Of a stretch of 64,000 nucleotides of DNA, positions 1-7,249 are shown one piece after another (position 1 is the first letter of the stretch; every line of letters starts with the position of its first letter). Origin of the DNA: Burkholderiales bacterium PBB6 (lineage in GTDB: Bacteria > Pseudomonadota > Gammaproteobacteria > Burkholderiales > Burkholderiaceae_C); contig NKIH01000006.1 in the NCBI GenBank assembly GCA_002255925.1, positions 1 to 64,000 on the forward strand, given 5' to 3'. A model generated the notes under the pieces. It had not been told where the DNA came from and did no database searches. It saw only the letters and a list, made by a program, of their open reading frames with translations. A program made the translations under genes and the position numbers.

Positions 1-121
1 GAATGCACAAGGATTCCGCGACGTCCTTGACCTGCACCCCGGGCGCGTGGCTCAACGCCACGGCATTCAGTTTGAACTCCACTCCGTACCGATTCACCTT
101 CTGCGGACCTGGCATTCCCAT
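1..121 (-). CDS. IS3-family transposase OrfA, N-terminal fragment (runs off window)
   Basis: The start codon is at 121-119 on the minus strand, and 40 codons are visible before the edge. The peptide opens MGMPGPQKVNRYGVEFKLNA and continues VQVKDVAESLCI. This is the typical beginning of the helix-turn-helix DNA-binding OrfA of IS3-family elements (basic start, EFK-x-x-AV, then V-x-DVAE-x-L). In that family OrfA and OrfB are joined by programmed frameshifting to give the DDE transposase. Only the DNA-binding start is present here, so activity cannot be judged. Another HTH_Tnp_1-type protein is the only real alternative. Confidence 0.6.
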   Translation of the reverse strand, partial: MGMPGPQKVNRYGVEFKLNAVALSHAPGVQVKDVAESLCI

Positions 122-165
122 GGTTTCTCTTTCGGTTAGGTCGGAGTGTCCACAAAACTAAAACA
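1..165 (-). mobile_element. 5' end of an IS3-type insertion sequence, cut by the window edge
   Basis: The minus strand encodes the first 40 residues of an IS3-family OrfA-like protein, and upstream of it a stretch reading TTTTAGTTTTGTGGACACTCC looks like the terminal inverted-repeat area. The exact element boundary cannot be fixed without the other end; I place it near 165. Just outside it the sequence of a disrupted integron attC site resumes, so the element seems to have inserted into an attC. Confidence 0.55.
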
Positions 166-197
166 AGCTCCCGCCCCTCTCGATGGAAGGGTTAGGC
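166..197 (-). other. Left part of an integron attC site, interrupted by the IS end
   Basis: On the minus strand, downstream of the 90-aa cassette gene, GCCTAAC (197-191) matches the inverse core site RYYYAAC. It is followed by the start of an attC stem (CCTTCCATCGAGAGGGGCG) that stops where the IS sequence begins. The matching second arm and GTTRRRY core are not in the window and should lie beyond the IS. Confidence 0.4.
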
Positions 198-287
198 GTC
201 GCGGCTCCGCTCAGGGACACCTGTCGGTTCTGAATAACTAGCTACTGTGGCTGAGACCCGTTCTTTGCGTGGGTGTTGAGCATGACG

Positions 288-560
288 CTATGAATCACTT
301 TCGGTCTGCTTCGGCTCTCCACGAACGAGCGAGACGATGACGATAACGAAGATAGAGATTGCACCCAACGGAATGGCGATGACGAATAGCCACATCATGC
401 TTACCAACCCGGAGACAAAGCCTGTCACAGCCGGTACGGAGCACTTCGAGATGTAGTCTGTTCCTGTGCAAGAGAAGACCCAGGCGAGAAGCATTCCGAT
501 CAGCGAAAGAACTACAGGCGTTGCAACTAGGCCGAGGACTATGAGAATGGGTTTCTTCAT
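288..560 (-). CDS. Small two-span membrane protein, integron gene cassette
   Basis: A 90-residue protein with two strong hydrophobic segments (about residues 4-30 and 52-78) and a short polar, acidic C-terminus, so probably an inner-membrane protein. I do not recognise a family. The ATG begins only six bases after the GTTAGGC core of the neighbouring attC, as is usual for integron cassettes, and the cassette is followed on the same strand by a second, disrupted attC. Base composition is clearly lower in GC than the genes from 1.6 kb onward, consistent with recent transfer. Two Cys (near residues 31 and 40) lie in the loop after the first span. Function unknown. Confidence 0.6.
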   Translation of the reverse strand: MKKPILIVLGLVATPVVLSLIGMLLAWVFSCTGTDYISKCSVPAVTGFVSGLVSMMWLFVIAIPLGAISIFVIVIVSLVRGEPKQTESDS

Positions 561-565
561 GCGAC

Positions 566-622
566 GCCTAACGTTGAAATTCAGCGGGCGCCGAAGGCGT
601 CCGCTGCAATGGCAAGTTAGCC
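566..622 (-). other. Integron attC recombination site
   Basis: Read on the minus strand the site runs from GGCTAAC (622-616; inverse core, one mismatch to RYYYAAC) to GTTAGGC (572-566; perfect core GTTRRRY). Between them lie the complementary arms TTGCAGCGGACGCC and GGCGCCCGCTGAA, which can fold into the imperfect hairpin with an extrahelical base that integron integrases recognise. The stop codon of the upstream cassette gene lies inside the inverse core, a common cassette arrangement. Length (57 bp) fits short attC sites. Confidence 0.8.
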
Positions 623-1144
623 ATCACAGCGCTCAACTCGAACCACCTTGGGCGTCTGCGCGTCCATGAACATGTAGCAACGCCCGAATAGGGCCTTCTT
701 GCCGAAGTCATCGAACCGATTGGGGCCGAGCGGCGTCATGAGCACCTCAGACGTTGCAATGGCTCGCTGATGGTTGGCATCGATCTCCGCCCAATTCCGC
801 TCAACCACATCTGCAAAGAGAACGGTGGTGACGTCATATTTGTACTGAACAAGGATGTTGCCGTCCTTCATGTTCATCGGATTGAAGTCCGGATGCGCAT
901 GAAACACGTCATGAATTGCTTTGAGGGCATGCGTTTCTGCATCGATATCGCTTAGCCCCGCAGGAAGAACCGCCACAGTCCCATGCGAAAACATGGCGAA
1001 GTCGCGTGTTCCGTTGGTGTAAAAGCGAATGCGCTCGGCGATCCGATCAAGCGGCTGGGGAATGTCCGGTTGCCAGTCCGGGACGGGCGGAAACCGCGCC
1101 GGCGGTTGCGGCGGCGGAGATTTCTTCTTGAAGAGGCCGAACAA
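617..1144 (-). CDS. Hypothetical cassette protein, 175 aa
   Basis: The protein starts MFGLFKKKSPPPQPPARFPP, a short basic and proline-rich lead, then a mixed alpha/beta soluble region with no signal peptide or membrane span. I do not recognise the family. Its TAA stop (619-617) sits inside the inverse core of the attC at 566-622. A core-like GTTAGGC (1197-1191, minus strand) lies about 47 bases before the start, so the gene occupies exactly one integron cassette. GC content is lower than that of the chromosome to the right. Nothing in the sequence suggests a resistance enzyme or a toxin-antitoxin pair; function unknown. Confidence 0.65.
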   Translation of the reverse strand: MFGLFKKKSPPPQPPARFPPVPDWQPDIPQPLDRIAERIRFYTNGTRDFAMFSHGTVAVLPAGLSDIDAETHALKAIHDVFHAHPDFNPMNMKDGNILVQYKYDVTTVLFADVVERNWAEIDANHQRAIATSEVLMTPLGPNRFDDFGKKALFGRCYMFMDAQTPKVVRVERCDG

Positions 1145-1190
1145 TTCTTCCCCCTGATGGCTAACGTGTTCTATACAGACAGCATACGCC

Positions 1191-1197
1191 GCCTAAC
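1191..1197 (-). other. Integron core-site-like heptamer at the right end of the cassette array
   Basis: GTTAGGC on the minus strand matches GTTRRRY and marks the upstream boundary of the 175-aa cassette. No inverse core with a foldable stem is visible to its right. It could therefore be an attI-like end or a decayed attC. No integrase gene lies between here and the glycosyltransferase gene at 1634. Confidence 0.4.
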
Positions 1198-1633
1198 AAG
1201 GCTGCCTGCTCCCTAAAACGGCAAATGTGAGTGCAACTAAGTGCCGGTCGCATAAACAATTTCCCTGCCGCAGCTGCGTGTTTATCCAGCATTAAATCGC
1301 TGACAAAAGCAGCACGATGTTACAAGTTCTCGTGCCTCCGCATGCAGGTCGCCGCATTACTTTTTTCAAGCGCACGCCCGTCGGTGCGTCTCGCAACGTC
1401 TAACAGTCCAAGCAAACCAAGTCTCGGGCGCTAAACCCTTCCAACCCGTGCCGCCCGAACTGCCCACGGCAACCCAACATTCCACCCATCCAACAACCAA
1501 CCTCCCCCACCCGTCTGTCTAAACCCCAACCCCACGCACCCCGAACTAACCCGCCAAGCCATCGCATTTCCGGCCACTGCCCCCAGGCCGCTTTGCCTAC
1601 GATCACCAGACCCTGACCGCGTCTGTCTGATCC
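1198..1633. other. Gene-free junction between the cassette array and the secretion locus
   Basis: No convincing gene was found. The left part (1198-1430) is lower in GC and resembles the cassette DNA. A second heptamer GTCTAAC at 1398-1404 has no partner and is probably chance. The right part is a conspicuous C/A-rich, G-poor stretch described separately. No integrase remnant is recognisable on either strand. Confidence 0.5.
1437..1562 (+). promoter_or_regulatory. C-rich, G-poor leader tract, possible Rho-utilisation (rut) region
   Basis: About 125 bases just upstream of the glycosyltransferase/secretion operon are strongly enriched in C and A with very few G on the plus strand (for example CAACATTCCACCCATCCAAC). 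In a chromosome where coding strands are G- and C-balanced this skew stands out. It is the composition expected for Rho loading on a nascent plus-strand RNA. Role in attenuation is inference. Confidence 0.3.
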
Positions 1634-3499
1634 ATGAGCTCGTCTGCACTCACCGCTGCGCCCCGCCCCGCCAAGGGCGCTGGCATTGCCACGCTGCCCG
1701 TGCGCGAGCCCGCGAACGAGCCCGCCACCAACGCCCTGCCGCTGGCTGAGCTGCTGGAAGCCACCCAGCGCCTGCAAGACGCCGGGCAGGCTGACGCCGC
1801 GGTGCAGCTTTACCGCAACTGGCTGGACGGCAACACCTCGCCGCTGCGGCATGTGGCCTGGTTCAACCTGGGCACGCTGCTGGGCAGCCGCCAGGCTGAC
1901 GCCGAGGCAGAAAAGGCCTACCAGGCCGCCTTGATGCTGTTCCCCGCCTTTCCGCAGGCCCGGCTGAACCTGGGCCATGCGCTGGAGCGCCGTGGCGACG
2001 GTGACGGCGCCCTGGCCCAATGGCTGGCCGTGGTGGAAGACACGCCCGACACGCCAGACAACCAAGCGCTGCGCCTGCACGCCATGAACAACCTGGCGCG
2101 GCTGAACGAGCAGCTGCGCCGCCTGGACACCGCCGAAGCCTGGATGCGCCGCAGCCTCACGGCCAAGGCCACGCAGTTCGACGTGCTGCAGCACTACGTG
2201 CACATACGCCAGAAGCAATGCAAATGGCCGGTTTACCAGCCGGTGGGCCAGGTCACGGCCAACCAGCTGGTGGTGGGCACCTCGCCGCTCGCCATGCTGA
2301 GCATGACCGACGACCCCGCGCTGCAGCTGATGGCCGCCCAGCGCTTCGTGCATGAACGCGTGGTGAAGCCGCCAGAGGTGCCGCTGCACGCCAGCGGCCC
2401 GGCACGCAGCGGCCGCATCCGCATCGGCTACCTGAGTGGTGATCTGTGCATGCATGCGGTCGGCCTGCTCACGGCCGAGCTGTATGAGCTGCACGACCGC
2501 GAACGCTTCGAGGTGTATGCGTTCTGCTGGAGCAAGGACGACGGCTCGCCGCTGCGCCAGCGGCTGGTGCAGGCGATGGACCACCACATCCGCATTGGCG
2601 GGCTGGACGACACCACCGCCGCCCGCCTGATCGCCGGCCTGGGCATTGACGTGCTGGTGGACCTGCAAGGCCTGACCAACGGCGCGCGCCCGAACATCCT
2701 GGCGCTGCGCCCGGCCCCGGTGCAGGTGAGCTACCTTGGCTTTCCGGGCACCTGCGCCCTGCCGGGTGTGGACTGGATCGTGGCAGACCGCCAGGTGATG
2801 CCCGAGGCGCTCACGCCCTACTGCACCGAGCAACCGCTGTACGTGCCCACCTGCTACCAGGTGAGCGACCGCCAGCGCGACATCGCGCCCCGCCCTACCC
2901 GCGCCCAATACGGCCTGCCGGAAGACGCCTTCGTCTACTGCTCGTTCAACAACACCTTCAAGTTCAACGAAGGCCAGTTCCGCGGCTGGATGCGCATCTT
3001 GCAGGCGGTGCCCGGCAGCGTGCTGTGGCTGCTGGCTGACAACGACTGGGCCCGAGACAACATGCGCCAGGTGGCCGCTGAGCACGGCGTGGCGCAAGAG
3101 CGGCTGATCATTGCCCCGCGGGTGGCGCCGCCCGAATACCTCGCCCGCTTCCAGCTGGCCGACCTGATGCTCGACACCTTCCCGTACAACGCCGGCACCA
3201 CCGCCAGCGATGCGCTGTGGATGGGCCTGCCGCTCATCACCTGGTCGGGCCGCACCTATATCTCGCGCATGGCGGGCAGCCTGCTGAACGCCGTGGGCCT
3301 GCCTGACCTGATCACCGAATCGCTGGCCGACTACGAGCGCCTGGCCGTGCAGCTGGGCCGGCAGCCCGCCCGCGTGGCCTCTTACAAGCGCTATCTGGCC
3401 GAGCATGGCCGCCAGTCACCGCTGTTCAACGTGCCGCAGCTGGTGCGTGATCTGGAAGCCGGTTTTGAGCAACTGGCCCTGGCCAGCCGACCCGCCTGA
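1634..3499 (+). CDS. TPR-containing O-linked N-acetylglucosaminyltransferase-like protein (GT41)
   Basis: 621 residues. The N-terminal third (about 30-200) is helical with tetratricopeptide-like repeats (FNLGTLLGSRQADAEAEKAY; ARLNLGHALERRGDGDGALA). The rest matches bacterial SPINDLY/OGT-type GT41 glycosyltransferases: IRIGYLSGDLCMHAVGLL around residue 263 carries the family's conserved His, and DTFPYNAGTTASDALWMG near 515-530 is the nucleotide-sugar binding segment. The family transfers GlcNAc or another hexose from UDP-sugar to Ser/Thr in the cytoplasm. No signal peptide. Its stop is 20 bases before the type I secretion ABC gene, so it is probably the first gene of that operon. Its substrate may be the Ser/Thr-rich repeat protein at 12203-23263 (inference). 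The upstream ribosome-binding site is weak, so an internal start is possible. Confidence 0.85.
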   Translation: MSSSALTAAPRPAKGAGIATLPVREPANEPATNALPLAELLEATQRLQDAGQADAAVQLYRNWLDGNTSPLRHVAWFNLGTLLGSRQADAEAEKAYQAALMLFPAFPQARLNLGHALERRGDGDGALAQWLAVVEDTPDTPDNQALRLHAMNNLARLNEQLRRLDTAEAWMRRSLTAKATQFDVLQHYVHIRQKQCKWPVYQPVGQVTANQLVVGTSPLAMLSMTDDPALQLMAAQRFVHERVVKPPEVPLHASGPARSGRIRIGYLSGDLCMHAVGLLTAELYELHDRERFEVYAFCWSKDDGSPLRQRLVQAMDHHIRIGGLDDTTAARLIAGLGIDVLVDLQGLTNGARPNILALRPAPVQVSYLGFPGTCALPGVDWIVADRQVMPEALTPYCTEQPLYVPTCYQVSDRQRDIAPRPTRAQYGLPEDAFVYCSFNNTFKFNEGQFRGWMRILQAVPGSVLWLLADNDWARDNMRQVAAEHGVAQERLIIAPRVAPPEYLARFQLADLMLDTFPYNAGTTASDALWMGLPLITWSGRTYISRMAGSLLNAVGLPDLITESLADYERLAVQLGRQPARVASYKRYLAEHGRQSPLFNVPQLVRDLEAGFEQLALASRPA

Positions 3500-3519
3500 A
3501 CATCGGCCCCTGAAGTACC

Positions 3520-5826
3520 GTGCCAACCGCCCCTCGCGCCACCCCGCCCCCTGCCGACGCCCTGCCGCCCGGCGGGCCGGACAACGACGCCCTGCTGCAA
3601 TCGCTGGTGTGGCTGAGCCGCCACCACGGCCGTGAGCGCTCGGCCGCGGCGCTGCTGGCCGGCATCCCGATCACCGGCGGCAGCTTGCTGCCCGACCAGG
3701 CCGTGCGCGCCATGCAGCAGGCCGGCTTTCACGCCAGCATCCTCAGCCGCCCGCTGGAGCAGATCAGCCCGCTGATGCTGCCCGTGGTGGTGCTGCTGCG
3801 CGACGGCGACGCCTGCGTGGTGACGCGCCGCATCGACACACCGCAGCTCGGCGGCTGCAGCTTCGAGATCGTGCTGCCGGCCGCCCGCAATGCCACCTGC
3901 CTGGTGCGTGCCGATGAACTGAGTGAAGAGTATTTGGGCCACCTGCTGGCCGTGTCGCCGCAGGTGGCGCTGCCCCAAGGCGGTGGTGAACTGCTGGGCC
4001 ACGGCGGCCACTGGTTGTGGGGCACGCTGCGGCGCTTCGTGCCCTACTACCGCGCCGCGCTGCTGGCCGCACTCGTCAGCAACGTGATGATGCTGGTGAG
4101 TGGCCTGGTCAGCTCGGTGGTGTTCGACAAGGTTATTCCGCACCAGGCCTTCGTCACGCTGTGGACGCTGGCTTCCGGCGCGGCACTGGCCTTGCTGGTT
4201 GATTTGGCGGCGCGACAACTGCGCGCCTACCTGATCGACATTTCGGGCCGCAAGGCCGACCTGATCATCGGCTCGCTGCTGTTCAGGCAAACGCTGGGCG
4301 TGCGCATGGAGCACCGGCCCACGTCATCTGGCGCCTACGCACACCACCTCGCGCAAATCGAGACCGTGCGCGACTTCTTCGCCTCGGCCACGCTGGCCAC
4401 CTTGTCTGATCTGCCCTTCATCGCCATGTTCGTGACGATGACCTTCATCGTCGGTGGCCCGCTGGGCTGGGTGCTGGCCTTGGCCATCCCGGTCATCCTG
4501 ACCATCGTGCTGGTGATTCAAGGCTCGCTCAAGCGCAGCATGAACGCCGGCCTGCAGCACCAGACCGACCTGCAAGGCGTGCTGGTGGAAGCGGTGGACG
4601 GTCTTGAAGACCTCAAAACCTGCGGCGCGCAAGGCCGCTTCCTGCAGCGCTATGAAGACGCCACCGCGCTGGCCGCCAGCTCGGCCCTGCGGGCACGCTC
4701 GATCAGCAGCTGGTCGAACAACCTGTCGTCCACCGCCCAGCAGGCGGTGACGCTGGTGATGCTGGTGTGGGGCGTGTACCTGATCCGCGACGGCGTCATC
4801 ACCGCCGGCGCACTCATCGGCGCGGTAATGTTCGCCGGCCGCGCCATCGCCCCGCTGGGCAGCGTGGTGAGCCTGGCCAACCGCTACCAGGGCGCCCGCG
4901 CCGCGATGACCGCGCTCGACCGCCTGATGACCCTGCCGCTGGAGCGCGAGGAAAACCGCAACTACCTGGTGCGCCCGCAACTGCAAGGCGGCCTGGCCTT
5001 GCGCGGCGCCGGCTTTGCCTACCCGCCCACCGGCAGCGACACACCGCCGAAGGTGCTGAACGACATCAACCTGCAGTTCCGCCCCGGTGAACGCGTGGCG
5101 ATTCTGGGGCGCATCGGCAGCGGCAAATCCACCATCCTGCGGCTGCTGGCCGGGCTCTATCAGCCCACCGAAGGCCGGGTGGAAGTCGACGGCATCGACC
5201 TGCGACAGATTGACCCCGCCGACTACCGCGACCAGATCGGCTTTGTGGCGCAAGACCCGCGCTTGTTCTCGGGCACCTTGCGTGACAACGTGCTGCTCGG
5301 CCGCGCCAGCGCCGATGCCCAGCGCCTGCAACTGGTGGCCCAGCTCACCGGGCTGGACCGCCTGGTGAGCAGCCACCCGCTGGGCTGGGACTTGCCGGTG
5401 GGTGAACGCGGCGCGTTGCTCTCAGGCGGGCAACGCCAGCTGGTGGCGCTGGCCCGTTGCCTGGTCACCGGGCCGCAGATGCTGCTGATGGATGAGCCCA
5501 CCAGCTCGATGGACGCGCAATCGGAAGTGATGTTCCTGCAGCGCCTGGCCGCTTCCGCCGGCCCGCGCACGCTGATCATGGTGACCCACCGCCCCGCCGT
5601 GCTGGAACTGGCCCAGCGCATCGTGGTGGTGGACGCCGGCAAGGTGGTGATGGACGGCCCGAAAGCCCAGGTGCTGGCCGCCCTGCAAGGCCAGGCACCA
5701 CGCCCGCCCGCGCCTGATGGCACGGCGCCGCAAGGCTCGGCATCACCGGCAACCCCGGCTGCTGCCAGGCCCGCAGCGCCTGCCGCCGGTGCACCCGGCA
5801 CCCCTGCCCGCGGAGCCACGGCATGA
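3520..5826 (+). CDS. Type I secretion system permease/ATPase with degenerate C39-like domain
   Basis: 768 residues, GTG start, inner-membrane ABC exporter. Residues about 20-150 form a peptidase-C39-like domain, but no Cys stands at the expected catalytic position (start SRHHGRERSAAALLAGIP), so it should bind rather than cleave the substrate, as in HlyB- and LapB-type exporters. A six-span membrane domain follows (about 170-450), then the nucleotide-binding domain: Walker A GRIGSGKST (about 530), signature LSGGQRQ (about 633), Walker B MLLMDEPTSSMD, H-loop VTHRP. The C-terminal 50 residues are Ala/Pro-rich and probably disordered. This layout fits the LssB/LapB class of type I transporters that export large adhesins. 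It overlaps the adaptor gene by ATGA. Confidence 0.92.
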   Translation: MPTAPRATPPPADALPPGGPDNDALLQSLVWLSRHHGRERSAAALLAGIPITGGSLLPDQAVRAMQQAGFHASILSRPLEQISPLMLPVVVLLRDGDACVVTRRIDTPQLGGCSFEIVLPAARNATCLVRADELSEEYLGHLLAVSPQVALPQGGGELLGHGGHWLWGTLRRFVPYYRAALLAALVSNVMMLVSGLVSSVVFDKVIPHQAFVTLWTLASGAALALLVDLAARQLRAYLIDISGRKADLIIGSLLFRQTLGVRMEHRPTSSGAYAHHLAQIETVRDFFASATLATLSDLPFIAMFVTMTFIVGGPLGWVLALAIPVILTIVLVIQGSLKRSMNAGLQHQTDLQGVLVEAVDGLEDLKTCGAQGRFLQRYEDATALAASSALRARSISSWSNNLSSTAQQAVTLVMLVWGVYLIRDGVITAGALIGAVMFAGRAIAPLGSVVSLANRYQGARAAMTALDRLMTLPLEREENRNYLVRPQLQGGLALRGAGFAYPPTGSDTPPKVLNDINLQFRPGERVAILGRIGSGKSTILRLLAGLYQPTEGRVEVDGIDLRQIDPADYRDQIGFVAQDPRLFSGTLRDNVLLGRASADAQRLQLVAQLTGLDRLVSSHPLGWDLPVGERGALLSGGQRQLVALARCLVTGPQMLLMDEPTSSMDAQSEVMFLQRLAASAGPRTLIMVTHRPAVLELAQRIVVVDAGKVVMDGPKAQVLAALQGQAPRPPAPDGTAPQGSASPATPAAARPAAPAAGAPGTPARGATA

Positions 5827-7229
5827 GCCGCCCCTCGGGCAACAACGCGGATGTGTGGCGCTGGTTCTCCGTGCCGCCTGAGCGGCAGCGCGCGGTAGAG
5901 CCCACCTTCGCCGCCAATGACCCGGCCCCCATTGAGGCTGCGCCGCCGGCACGCCAGCGCTGGGCCGCCCAGCCCGCGCCCGCCGCCCCAAGCAAAGGCG
6001 CCGGCAAGCGCGGCAAGAAGCGCGTCGCCTTGCAACCCGGCGACGAGGCCTTCCTCAGCGCGGTAGACGCCGCGCAAAACGTCGAATCCCACCCGGCCGT
6101 GAACGGCGCCATCTGGCTGATGCTGATCAGCATTGCGCTGGCCGTGGCCTGGGCTGCCAACACGAACATCGAGCAGATCACCCGCGCTGATGGCCGCGTG
6201 GTGCCGGATGGCCGCGAGCAGGTCATCGCCAGCCTGGAAGGCGGCATCCTGCGTGAGCTGATGGCGCGTGAAGGCACGCGCGTCACCGTGGGCCAGCCGC
6301 TCGCCCGGCTTGACCCGACGCGGTTTGAATCACAGCAGAACGAAGGGCAGGCGCGCCGCTTGGCGCTGATGGCCAGCATCGCCCGGCTGCAAGCTGAAGC
6401 CAATGGCCGGCCGCTGGTATTTCCGCCTGACGTGCTGACCGAGAAGGCCGTGGTGGCCAACGAAACCGAGGCCTACCAGGCCCGCCGCCGCCTGCTGGAA
6501 GAAGCCGTGGGCGCGAACCAGCAAAGCATCGGCCTGGTGCGCCGCGAACTGGATGTTGCGGCGGGCATGGCCGCCCGCGGCTTGATGTCAGAGGTGGAGG
6601 TGGTGCGGCTGCGCCGCCAGATCAACGACATGCAGCAGCAGATGCTGGAGCGGCGCAACCGCTTCCGGCAAGACGCCAGCACCGAGTTGCTGAAAACCCA
6701 GACCGAGCTCACCCAGCTGAATGAGCAGATGGTGGCGCGTGAAGACGCGGTGCGCCGCACGGTGCTGGAATCGCCCGTGGACGGTCTGGTGAAGAACGTG
6801 CGCATGAACACGCTGGGCGGCGTGGTGAACGCCGGCGCGCCCATCATGGAGATCGTGCCGATCAGCGAAGAGTTGCTGATCGAGGCGCGGGTGAAGCCGG
6901 CCGACATCGGCTTCGTGCATGTCGGGCAGGCGGCCGAAATCAAGTTGTCGGCCTATGAATACAACCTCTACGGCGGCCTGACCGGCGTGGTGGAGTCGAT
7001 CAGCCCCGATGCGCTGGGCGACACCGAGCGGCAAGGCAATGGGCCGGACAACACGTGGTTTAAGGCTCTGATCCGGGTAAAGCAGAACCACCTGAAATCG
7101 CATGATCAGGTCTTGTCGGTTCTCCCTGGGATGACCGGCACGGTCGAGATCAACACCGGCGAACGCACGGTGCTGGATTTTGTGTTGCGCCCCCTGCTGA
7201 AAGCCCGCGAGGCCTTCCGGGAGCGCTGA
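5823..7229 (+). CDS. Type I secretion membrane fusion protein (HlyD/LapC family)
   Basis: 468 residues. A polar, Pro/Ala/Lys-rich cytoplasmic start of about 90 residues precedes one membrane span (AIWLMLISIALAVAWA, about 97-112). The first half of a lipoyl-like hairpin follows (ADGRVVPDGREQVIASLEGG), then a long coiled coil (about 165-310), the second half hairpin (VLESPVDGLVKNV) and a C-terminal beta region (ADIGFVHVGQAAEIKLSAYE). This is the standard HlyD order for the periplasmic adaptor bridging the ABC transporter and the TolC-like channel. The start ATG overlaps the ABC gene stop, which points to translational coupling. The N-terminal extension is longer than in many homologues. Confidence 0.93.
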   Translation: MSRPSGNNADVWRWFSVPPERQRAVEPTFAANDPAPIEAAPPARQRWAAQPAPAAPSKGAGKRGKKRVALQPGDEAFLSAVDAAQNVESHPAVNGAIWLMLISIALAVAWAANTNIEQITRADGRVVPDGREQVIASLEGGILRELMAREGTRVTVGQPLARLDPTRFESQQNEGQARRLALMASIARLQAEANGRPLVFPPDVLTEKAVVANETEAYQARRRLLEEAVGANQQSIGLVRRELDVAAGMAARGLMSEVEVVRLRRQINDMQQQMLERRNRFRQDASTELLKTQTELTQLNEQMVAREDAVRRTVLESPVDGLVKNVRMNTLGGVVNAGAPIMEIVPISEELLIEARVKPADIGFVHVGQAAEIKLSAYEYNLYGGLTGVVESISPDALGDTERQGNGPDNTWFKALIRVKQNHLKSHDQVLSVLPGMTGTVEINTGERTVLDFVLRPLLKAREAFRER

Positions 7230-7249
7230 TCGCCCCGAAGGAGTCCCGC

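Noticed and set aside
1398-1404. A further integron core site GTCTAAC
   Set aside because: No partner heptamer or foldable stem lies within the length of an attC; a seven-base match occurs by chance.
1400-3406. 668-codon minus-strand frame opposite the GT41 gene
   Set aside because: Composition (Gln/His/Arg/Gly-rich) is that of a GC-rich shadow frame; the plus-strand protein has clear family motifs.
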